A stretch of 64,000 nucleotides of DNA from Strigops habroptila (Eukaryota; Chordata; Aves; Psittaciformes; Psittacidae): NCBI RefSeq assembly GCF_004027225.2, contig NC_044282.2, forward strand, positions 66,780,225 to 66,844,224. The letters run 5' to 3'. Each line of letters begins with the position of its first letter. The first letter of the stretch is position 1. Below are positions 13,190 through 23,222 of this stretch, piece after piece. The translations under genes were made by a program, and so were the position numbers. The notes beneath the pieces are model-generated. The model searched no databases. It worked only from the letters and a program-made list of their open reading frames with translations, and was not told where the DNA came from.

Positions 13190-14490
13190 TTAAAGCTGAT
13201 CCACATGGGTTTCTGGAAAACAGATCTTGTCAAGCTAACCTGATATCGTTTTCTGATGTGATTACAAATGGGACTGCTAAAGGCAAACATCTTGATGGAT
13301 GCCTGCAAGAGAACTGGCTTTGTACCACACCATAGTTTGACCAAAAAGCTAAAAAGCATAAGAGATGGGATTCATTCATGGTAATTAGAGCTGTCTAAAA
13401 GTTTGGCATCTTCTCTTAACTTCTCTACGTTCCCATTATAGTCAATGAAAAGAAAAAGGTACTGTTGAAAAGTGATTTATGGCTTTTCAGATAAGTCCAC
13501 TACATCTTTCTGTGAAGGTCTCCATCTCTCTCCATTGTCTATTAAGAGCTCAGAAAACTACCACCCACTAGAAGCTAATTTCTGGATGGCTAGAATTAGA
13601 TGTGATGAATCAGAATGGCACCTTAAGCTACTTAAAAACTACACAGCAGACACATATAGGCCATCTTGACATGGCTGGGGAACAAGGCACTGCTATTGGA
13701 ATTGGTTACTGCTTCCTAGGCCATCTTACATTTTTGTTAAAAAAATACCATTTTCACAATATTGAAGATGACTAGAAAAGGGAAAATAATGAAGACAGCT
13801 GGGTTAGGTTAGTGTAACCAGACATTATACACTTCAGTATAGTCAACAGGAAGGGCATGGACCAAGGAATGAGTGTAGTGAGACAGACCTAGCGAGGAAG
13901 TACTGTACACTGGAAAAAGAGATTGTAGAGAGGAGGTAAGGATTTGGGAACAGAGGCCATGATGAGTAACCAGATTACTTTGAATTTCTAGAGTAGTGCA
14001 GTGGGAAAAAGGCACTATGTTCACCAGATGCACAACCAATAACAAACAGGAGTAAGGAGATTATGTTATTTGGCATCAGTGAAACAACTAGTAGTTTCAC
14101 TGGGTTCATGGTGTTGTTTGGAGAAAAGACTGCGAAAAATTCCATGGCTTGTGAGGGAGCCAGAGGAACAATTACAGTATTAGGAAACATGGCTTACTGC
14201 AAGAGACTTAAGGTGCTCAATAAATTAACTTATCAAAGAGAAAGCTAAAGAATGATTTGATCACAGTCTACAAGTGCCTACCATAGGGAACAAAAATTTG
14301 ATAACAGAGGGCTCTTCAATCTAGCAGGCAAAGGCAGAACAAGATCCAATGGCTAGAAGTTACAGTAAGACTAATTCAGTCTAAGAATGAGGTGCAGATT
14401 TTAAACAGTCAGGGAAAAACTTGAAATAACTTGCCAAGAACTGTGATTTATCTTCCACCACCAGAAAGTAAGTTTTAATCAACGCCTGGC
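13190..14490 (+). mobile_element. Decayed ancient CR1-like LINE, at least two segments
   Basis: Two parts look like old CR1-clade LINE sequence in the same orientation. At 13192-13380 translation gives a Gly-Phe-Leu-Glu-Asn-Arg-Ser-Cys-Gln-Ala-Asn-Leu-Ile block, which resembles the reverse transcriptase segment with Ser-Cys-x-x-Asn-Leu. At 14195-14490 the DNA resembles the distal ORF2 and 3' region of CR1 elements common in turtles and crocodilians (a CAAGAGACTTAAGGTGCTCA segment, TTGATCACAGTCTACAAGTG, GGGCTCTTCAATCTAGCAG, AGATCCAATGGCTAGAAGTT). The intervening 13.4-14.19 kb is not recognised, so there may be an insertion or heavy decay. Assigned from remembered family sequence, so boundaries are approximate. 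Confidence 0.65.
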
Positions 14491-17400
14491 ATTATTAGAA
14501 CTTTATACTTCTAGTTCTAAGCTTATTAATTAATTCATTTTGAGAATCTCAGAACGCTAATGTGGAGATGAAGAATAAATGTTGGAAGTTGGGAAGTATT
14601 TTCTGCAGTATTCATGCACAGCCAAGAGATTTCATTTCCATTTGATCACCAAGTCGCAGCCCCTCTACTGTGAAGCTTGCCTAACTGAAACACCTTCTTG
14701 CTACTCCACACCATGCAAACCTTTTTGATTAATGAGCGCTAACTCAAAGTAGATTGCACTAAAATTAGGAAGCAGGAAGAAATCATAATTTGCAATTATC
14801 CCTCGCAGAAATACCTCAATACAATACTTTATAGTCATTTTAGGTATACCATTGTTTTCCAAATGTAAAGGTAAAACACAAATCACAACATGGTAAAGAT
14901 GTCTCAGTAGGCAATTAAAAATTAATCAGCTAATTAGATCAAATGAACAAGAAAACAAGGCTCAGGAAGACATCCATTCTAATTAACATAATATTAACTT
15001 ACAAAAGACTTGTTCAGACAAAAAAAGAACATCTTTATTCCAAATATCAAACGAATCAATAAAAGGAAACAAAGTTATTTCTTACCTTGTTATCCCCATG
15101 ACCAAGCCAAAAGGAAATGACAGTAACAGTGAGTCAACTGCCTGTGCAACTGTATTAATTTCTTATTATTTCCAATCTTGTTAACTATTTGAATCTACAA
15201 TTTAAACTAACTTACATTAAATTTATGAGGATTCTACCTATATTGTGCCTACTCTATAATTTCTGTCTCTCTCAAGAATCTTCTAGATACTTAAAAATAG
15301 TGAGATCCAACGTCTCACCTAAGTTTCTCCTCAGCTAGGTGATTCCTAACTAAAGGACAGGGCTTTATGGTGGAGACAGAGAATGTAAAAATGAGAAAAA
15401 AGTGGAGGGATTCTTAAGTCTGTGTCAGGGATGATAACATATACTCTCAAGGAAGGAAATAACATTATAGGACACCTTATTGAATAAACCTGACTGGTTA
15501 AGCTGAAAGGCTCAGGCAATCAGACAAGGAATTGGGCATGGTTGAACCTAATTAGATAGATTGCATAGATTAGAAGTATCTGTAATTGTAGGACAGTTCC
15601 TAAAATATTTTTTCAAATGTCAGATTACTCCAGCGATGACCAACCACCCCAACCTTCCAGTTGGAAGCACAGCACATATGCCACAGGCTTTCGAGTGCTC
15701 CAAGTGATTCGGCAGCTGGGAGAAGACCATGAATCCCAGCACTCCAGTGCAGCAACTATGCAGACAGTTCCCAACACAACCTATAAGTACCACATTTTTC
15801 AGCCCCTCACAGATTTCCTACGTGTTATCCAGATTCATAATATCCAGTGACCCCTTTGCCAGGCCAACACAGCATCCCTGCCCACCTCATGACACAGGCC
15901 TGGTTTGGGAGGAATCCTTGAACTTCCGAAGAGCTGCATGGGAGTCAGTGCTCCAGGCCAGGCTGGACATGACAGCATTATTTACTTTCACAGAAGAAAA
16001 AAGAAATCTAGAAAGAGTGTGTAATGGTTTAGAAGCAGGCTTTGCAAACCAACTCCTCAATGAATGTATTTCACTTTGATCACCCCTTCTAGCCCATAAC
16101 AGAATTCAGGCAGTATTTTGTTCTGCAGAAATGAGTACCTCCAAGACCTGCAGTGGATTTATTATTTCTGCTAGGGCTTGCACTTCTTTTCTGATCCACT
16201 GCTGTAAAATCCAGAGGGACAGAACAGCGCAGAAAATTACTGCAAAGATGTAGTGTGACATAGGAAGAGTCAGACGCATTATCTGTGAACAATACAACAA
16301 AAGGAAAAGCCATCTGAAAATAAATGAAAAAATTAATAATCAAAAGGGTGTCTAATTCTTATCTGGGCACTTGTTTGCTCACTCTATGAATTAGGACCAT
16401 CAGCCATGGCATATCAAGTTGGAAGGGACCATGGGCCTGGAACTCAGTCCTGCTTGAGGAAGGTGCCAGAACCAACAGTTCTAGGGGAAGAAATAGTGCC
16501 ACCAGAAAACAAGCGAGGCATCGGAAACGCAATTTTTCTCTTGCTTCATTTCTGCAACTAACTAGGGCTCCATGACGTGAGGGCAAACCTCCATATGCCC
16601 TCCAAGCTTGGTGGTGTCACTGAAACCACCGCTCATGGCAGCTAGGTCCTATAATGTGGGCATCAGGTACTGGTCGGAGACTTCAAACCCTTGTGCAGAG
16701 ATGACAAATGCTCTTGGGAGAGAGAAACTTCCAATCAATCCAACATTAAAACCAGCAGCAGTATATGCTGCATAACGAGAGTCACACACGCACATGGAAC
16801 AGAGAGGCTTCATTGTTATGCATTTCCATATAAACTGTGGCTTATAGTTAATGGGATACAGGCTCAAAGGATAATGTATAGAATTTATAAAACAAAAGCC
16901 TCAAAAAAAGGCACTCTGGTAACAGAAATCATTTTTTCAACTGCAAGCTATGAACACTTGACATGAAAAGTCTATCCAGAAATCGCTGAGTATGTTGGAG
17001 ACAAACAGAGAATGACTGCACTTGGAGAATTCCATACTAGTTTGATCACTGATTCTTCAGTAAGCTAGTTAGGACTGCAGGCTAAATATTCTCTTGGAAC
17101 AGATGTATCAATCAAAAGCTAAGCCTACTTTAAATAAATAAGCAGTGCCTATTTTCTTCTCCAAAATGCTTGATCAAAAAGCTGTCTTCTCCGGCCATCC
17201 ACTGCTTTGTGTTTGGTAGCTCACAAAATACTTCACCGATTTACACTGTAGCATGTGAGAGTTTTAGCAAGTCAAGGTCTCAAATACAGGGCCAGTTTTT
17301 GTCACTGATGAAAGAAATCATCTACAGGATATACAGTAGATTAATATTTGTCAGGCTTTCCAAACAAGCTGGAAACCTATTCTTTCCTGTTCTTTAAAGA

Positions 17401-20400
17401 ACCCTCTGACTTGTTTTCCTGTAAAGGATAAAAAAATTCCAGAAACTAAGAGAGCAGAACAGAAAACCTATTTCTCATTCCTTGATAGCCTCGAGCTGTA
17501 ATACAGCAGGATCAACAGATTAAAAAAAAAAAAAAGGAAAAGAAAATAAAACCTTGCTGCTGTAACTTCTATGAACAGGTTTTGATCCTGCCCTTACTTA
17601 AATCTCGTCTTCATGTATAAACAATAAGGTAGAAGACGTACATACGATAGAACGGACATGAGTGAAAATGGTGAAAAGCTCTGAAAGCTCCATGGCAACA
17701 AGGCCAAATGCAATAAGTGAGTGGATGGCGGATGACTGCCTCAAGACTCCTCCTGGTCATTCCTTGGTGCAAGCCTACCCAGTGTGAGCCAGCACAGGGC
17801 AGAGATGCCCAGATTACTGTACCTGTTCCAGAGGAAGAAGCTGTTGAGCTGCCTCCAGGCACCAATGCCCTGAAGCTAACTGGCCCAGCTAAGATTTAAG
17901 GCATAAGTTCTACAAATAGTGGTCTTCACAACCTTGAACAACCATCACTCATCTCCTCAACACAGTTCACCCTGAGCACTGGAGAACAGCTGTGGAATTA
18001 AGCCTACATTATAATGGATACCTAATAGAAAGCCCTCTCAGTGGTGATCTCCAGCTTTCTGTAAGGCAGCTGAACCTCCAGGGCTCCCTGCAGACCTCTG
18101 TGACTTCCAGCCTGTTCATTGCCTGACCTAATTCTTCTAAATGGCTCACCCATTTTGGCTGACAATTTCCTCTAAATGCCCAGACACCAAGCAATGGAAA
18201 ATTTCCTTTAAATGCCAGTTAATGAGCAATGGAAAATGTCATCACGATGAAGTTATGCAGGTACTTAAGTGTTCTGCTGGATTAGGCCTTTGTGAGCTAC
18301 ACTATAGTCTCACATTTGATTACATTTTCTGAGTGTGATAAATAAAATAAGATGAACCTCCATGATAAGGAAAAAAAAAGGAGATATATGTAAAATATTT
18401 TTAAAGCTTCTATGTTTCTCGGATGGCACAGTGGAGAGAAAGAGGGAAAGAGAATGCTAAAGCATAAACTAGGCTATGCTTGTGTAAATTACTCTGACAT
18501 TTAATAACTCTCTACTAAAAATTCTCAAGCAAGGCTACTTCAGGTATTTTTAAGGTCACATATCATTTACTGTCTAGGTCAATTTATGCATCAGCAAAAA
18601 TTGCTGCAAGTCCTTCTGGACAGCACTTTAAAAATAAAGGTAGATGTAACTGTTTTGGCCATATTTTCCTCACCAGTTTCTGCTCAGTGAACATTTCACC
18701 TTGGAAAATTAAAGTAACATTCTGTAATAAGTGAAGTCAGTATGATATTTCAAGGCAAGCCAAGGACAAGCTTTATAACTGTGCTATCAAAATGCTATTA
18801 ATAAAAGCAAAAATACACACATGATGCCTGTGTTCCCCTATGGATGGAAAAAATTACTGTCCATTAAGTTAACATTTCAGATACCCTCTCATCTTTTCCT
18901 AAGGTCCCAAAGAAGGTAACAAAACACTTATCTCTTGTTGTTAACTTGTATAAACTATCTGCTATCATGTAGTGCTCCATTTTAGTAAACACTCCAAGGC
19001 TTCTTAAGAGAATATATGGATGAGTAGGATTTCTGGGAGGAAAAAAGGTGAAAATTTGTGACTAGAATATTCTACTTTCACAGTTGATATTTATACCGGT
19101 GTCTTAGTTTATTTTCGTTTGCATCCACAGGGTTGTATTTATAAATGCATCTTACATTAAGCATCTAAATTTATTCCTCTGTTTATATAGTTCCCCTCAC
19201 TGTGGTATCCAACAGCTTCACAGTTATCCCCAGGACAATCCATGCTGCAGTAAGTACTAGTACCTCGTTTTGACAGATGTGAAGCCAGGCATACCAGGGT
19301 ATGCCTACAGGGCACGAGGCAGCACTGCAGAGAAACACCCAAGCCAGATTTGAATGGGAAACCCAGCTAGAAGTTGTCAGGCACGTAAATTACCTCCGGT
19401 GTACCTCTGTACACCCCTGAGCATTACTGAGCCCCACTCTGCAGAAACATGCGACAAGGCTCAGGGCAGCCTGCACTGTGCAAGGAAGCACAGCCAGAGG
19501 CTTTTCTTCTTGGGACCACTGAAATTTCCTGAGGACTCCTGCAGAACTGTAGACTGAACGCAGCAGTGCACAACCTTAAATATATTTTGCTTTTGTCAAC
19601 ATTTGCTTTTGTGTTTTGCTATTTGTACACAACCAAAGAAGCAGACAGGTTCTCACAGGTTTAAAAAGCTTTTCTTGATACCTGTCTTGCCAGAAGCAAA
19701 GAGACTGTGACCTGTTTATCATATTGCCTTAGGTACATACTACAGGTGGCTACTCAGCTCCATACACTCTTCTGTTGTATTTGACTGTTCCTTCCCTATG
19801 AGAAAAGGTATTTATGTTTAAAGTATCATATAATTGTACTGAGTTGTAGAGTTTGTACCCACACCATTTTAAAAAACAAATTATCCAAGGAACATATGGC
19901 TTGAAGGATTTGTGTTTTCACCTGGTCTCAGGTGATCAAAATGCATACACACATTTCCACTGGAGACAAATTATGAGTGTGTGTGTGTTTGCTTTACTTC
20001 TCTTTCAGTCCTTAAAAAGAAATCACTTTGAAATGAAAATGCAGCTTGGGAACAAAAAAGCCCAAGATAGCTCACTTCAAAAGTATCAGAAACCATTTAA
20101 AAACATTCTGGAAAAAGGCAGTATTCATCAAAATAATTTCATTATTTATAATAACCTCTATCCTCTCACAAATCTTGATATTTTCATTGAAATCACTATT
20201 ATGGATTTTCATTTTTTCCAGCCTTAACAAGAATGAAAGATGAAGTGTAACATAAAGTCACTTCTCTTTGTTAGTTACATTGATGCAATGTTAGATATTT
20301 TGAAAACCCAACTAATGATACATACTCTTTCCAACATAAAACCACTCTAAAGCGCGGTATTCAAAGGACTTTAAAAAGGAGCCTTTTCTCACTCTTATTT

Positions 20401-22379
20401 TCAATGCTCTCATTACACCAATAGAAAATTCTCAGGAAACTTCTCAGATCTTCCACATTTATTCAATTTCATTTTAGATCCTCATCTCATAAAACACAGT
20501 GAAAAGTTCTCGGGCAGTTTACAGTACTATTAAAAACCGAACTAACTTTATTATTCATTCAATCTCCTCCATTATTTATCCCTCTTGATTTGAAAGTAGG
20601 GCTCACAACTGCAGCACTAGGAGTTTGCTGCGAGTCCCTGGAACACAGCCTCACCACAATTAGCCATTGATCCAGCTGCTCATACCATGACAAGGGAACA
20701 CAAACTCCCTCCTCCTTGAGGCTACAGCTCCACAGAGAAACCCTTCAACATCACAGACTTCTACCTCTACATTTCTTAACTTAATAAACAGCATCGGCTC
20801 AGAGCTAAGTTCTCAAGCTGCAATGAGATAACACACACTTTTATTCATCAAGAAGGTGGTGTTGGGTTTTTTTTTCCCCATCGTGAACCTGTTCAGCTTT
20901 TCTGTATGAACAGATTATTTTCTTTTTGTGAACTTTTGGTGATGCAACCTTACATAGGCTTAAATTTATGTAACAAAATCTCTCACGCAGAGCTAGATAC
21001 ACATAAAACATGCTTTCCCCCCCGCCTCCAAAAAAACTCCAAAAGGCTAACTGTATGAGTAAAACCTCCCTAATGTGTGAAAGATCTGTGGCAAATACAT
21101 TTTATGAATGAGGTTAGTGAACAGTGAGCTCGATGAAAGGAAGAAATCAAAGGTGGCACTGCAAAATTCATAGCACTCAGTTAATATGACAAAGGTCACT
21201 TAATTTTAATTACCAATGACCATTATTCCACGCTATTTTTGTTAACATGGAGGAGTATGAAAGCAGACCACTTTACAGTACCCAGCTGCTAATAGGTCAC
21301 TAGTAAGTGGTAGGAGACATCAAGATTTTAGTAGCACTTTCTAGAAAGTGTGTTGATTTCAATGCTTTGTTATCCCTCAAATTGTATCTACCACCGCTGT
21401 AAAAAGGCATTTTCTTCTCAGCACTCATTTTTACTGGAAACAATGAGCAAGTTATCTACATCGTGTCTGTTGCGTAAAGAGTCCAGTTAAGCCACTTCCG
21501 TACCCGTGTGACGCATTACAGCTTTTAATTACTATACTGCAAACCAGTGGCCAAAAATGTCATGCATACCTTCACCACACTTTGCACTATGCACAGATCC
21601 ACCCATGTTCGTACACTTACAAGGCAGTAGCCATGTTCAGACATCTATGATGGATTTTTGGAACCTGACTCTTCACCTATTTTTTCAGTCTTCAACTTAT
21701 ATTTGATAGGTATGACATAAACAACTTGATTATTCAAATGTCACAACTTTCTGTGATTAACTGTGATACTCTGTGTATATAACAGTTTCCCTGTTTAATA
21801 CATAGTACTTAATTTTTCCCTTGTTAAAAAGTCTTCTACTGACTTTAATTACACTCATGAGAATGAAGAAGTGAAAAAACATACTGTTTGCCTGAGGTCT
21901 TGGGTTGAAAGAAAAGGTTTCATGGCTCAGGGAATCACTTTTTGGTGACTTTAAAACTTCTCATACTCCCAAACCCAGACTGAAATCCACTGCTCACATC
22001 TTATAAATGAAGTGTGATCCCAAAGTACTCCAATTAAATGAAAACCGGGCAGTCAACCAATATACAAGTAGTTCACTCCTTGACCTTATATGCTTGGTAG
22101 ATACGTTTATACATTTATATTTAGTGGCTCAGGGAGGAAATATCCACCTTATGATGTAATACATACATGTGCTTGCATTTATATTGTTTCAAATAATGAT
22201 GTAATATCACAGTCCCTCAGGAACCTCATGTTAATTTCTTACCTACCAATTTTGGCTTCTGTAAGTCTCTCTTTGCCAGCCCCAACTCCCACAACAGGCT
22301 GAAATGGTTTATGCCTCTCTGGGTTTGTTTTCTCTTTCAGGACACTCACCATACACCCCTCTTCTGGGCCCCGAGGACC
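14491..22379. other. Intergenic upstream of ETAA1, no gene seen
   Basis: AT-rich with short unsupported frames. A stretch at 19250-19370 has weak MIR-like wording but is not firm enough to call. No minus-strand partner gene of the ETAA1 promoter is recognised. Confidence 0.65.
17521..17547 (+). repeat. A-rich tract
   Basis: Poly(A) of about 14 bases followed by GGAAAAGAAAATAAAA. No associated element recognised. Confidence 0.75.
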
Positions 22380-22761
22380 TCAGCAGAGACCCGGACTGCC
22401 CCAGAGCTGGCAGGATGGCGGTAGCCAGCCCGGGGTAGGAGCCACCAGCGAATCGAAGGCGTGAGGCCGCCTCAGAAACGAGGTGCCCTGGAGGAACACG
22501 AGGCACCTCAGGGACACGAAGCCACCTCCGGCCAGGTTCGTGGCAGGGGCCCACCGGAGGGCACATCCAGCCCCTCAGGCGACGGCGCACTTACTTAGAT
22601 TTTATTTCACTGAGCTGCTGTATTTAGTGCTCTGAACGCTTAACTCCGATGACAACCCGCGAAGGCAGAATCAGCCACCACAGCGCCGGGGCGGGCGGGC
22701 GAGAGACGGGGCGAGGGACGGGGGGAGGGAAGGAGGGAGCGAAGTTACCTCATGGAAAGCG

Positions 22762-22770
22762 GGGGCGGGG
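22762..22770 (+). promoter_or_regulatory. GC box (Sp1/KLF-type)
   Basis: GGGGCGGGG, the standard Sp1/KLF core, about 160 bases upstream of the YY1-type element. One of several G-rich runs in the island. Confidence 0.6.
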
Positions 22771-22860
22771 CCGAGCGCGTGGGGCGCAAGCGGCGCGAGC
22801 TCCCAGCCAGCCGCAGTTCCCTGCTGCGTCCGCCGACCCGCCCCCCCCGTCGCGCGAGGG

Positions 22861-22865
22861 CCAAT
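22861..22865 (+). promoter_or_regulatory. CCAAT box 1 (NF-Y type)
   Basis: GCCAATGGCGG in the CpG island, 31 bases upstream of a second CCAAT in the same orientation. Paired CCAAT boxes about three helical turns apart are a known NF-Y arrangement. Binding is inferred from sequence only. Confidence 0.6.
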
Positions 22866-22891
22866 GGCGGCTCGAGGCGGCGCGGCGGCGG

Positions 22892-22896
22892 CCAAT
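22892..22896 (+). promoter_or_regulatory. CCAAT box 2 (NF-Y type)
   Basis: GGCCAATCGGC matches the NF-Y preference (CCAATC/G) well. It lies 31 bases upstream of the YY1-type ATGGCGGC element and 84 bases upstream of the ETAA1 start codon. Confidence 0.65.
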
Positions 22897-22922
22897 CGGC
22901 GGTGGCGCGGCGGGCTCCCCGG

Positions 22923-22934
22923 CAAAATGGCGGC
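22923..22934 (+). promoter_or_regulatory. YY1 / TISU-like element (CAAAATGGCGGC)
   Basis: CAAAATGGCGGC is a full YY1 motif. It matches the TISU consensus SAASATGGCGGC at 11 of 12 positions, the fourth being A. Such elements usually lie within about 30 bases downstream of the start of transcription and on the same strand, so transcription probably begins near 22895-22925. The embedded ATG has A at -3 and G at +4. Confidence 0.75.
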
Positions 22935-22986
22935 GCTGGCGGGGGCTATGCGGTGGCGCCGCCGTAACGCGCGCCATGCCCCGTAG
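22927..22986 (+). CDS. Upstream ORF overlapping the ETAA1 start (19 codons plus stop)
   Basis: ATG at 22927 in a strong context (A at -3, G at +4) opens a 19-codon frame beginning Met-Ala-Ala-Leu-Ala-Gly-Ala. It ends at TAG 22984-22986. It is in a different frame from ETAA1 and overlaps the ETAA1 ATG (22976), so ribosomes using it could not simply reinitiate at that ATG. If transcription starts at the YY1/TISU element, the ATG would be very near the cap. Whether it is translated is inference; the peptide resembles nothing I know. Confidence 0.45.
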   Translation: MAALAGAMRWRRRNARHAP

Positions 22987-23222
22987 CCGGCGGAAAGGGT
23001 CCTGCCTCAGGCCCGCCGCCCTGAGGAGGCGGAGCGGCGGCGGCGGCGAGGAGCAGCTCACCCGGCGGCGGCCGGCGGAGCCCCCGGCAGAGCCCTCCGC
23101 GGAGGACGCGGCCAGCGGCGCGGAAGGCGGCGCGGGCCCCGGCCTGCCCGCGGGTGAGGCGCCGCGCGCGCCCCGGCCGTCGCCGTCGCCGTCGCGGGAG
23201 GCGGGGGTGCGCGGCGCTGCAG
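22976..23222 (+). CDS. ETAA1: ETAA1 coding exon 1
   Basis: Encodes residues 1-82 plus the first base of codon 83. It begins Met-Pro-Arg-Ser-Arg-Arg-Lys and continues as a low-complexity Arg/Ala/Pro/Gly/Glu-rich stretch inside the CpG island. The donor is CTGCAG followed by GTACGG at 23223. The leftover G joins AG from exon 2 to make a Glu codon. The frame stays open upstream to an ATG at 22649, but that part runs through promoter sequence and is not likely to be translated. The compositional bias follows the very high GC of the island; I see no domain in this exon. Confidence 0.85.

Noticed and set aside
19250..19370. Weak MIR-like wording (CCTCGTTTTGACAGATGTGA)
   Set aside because: Only one short stretch agrees and the order of later parts does not hold, so it was not called.
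22309..22590. Minus-strand open frame of 93 codons beside the CpG island
   Set aside because: Open frames are expected by chance in GC-rich DNA. No domain, splice signal or known neighbour gene supports it, although a divergent non-coding transcript remains possible.
22649..22975. In-frame upstream extension of ETAA1 from an ATG at 22649
   Set aside because: The added residues are GC-driven low complexity and the DNA contains the CCAAT boxes and YY1 element, so it is promoter sequence; the N terminus from 22976 fits the family.
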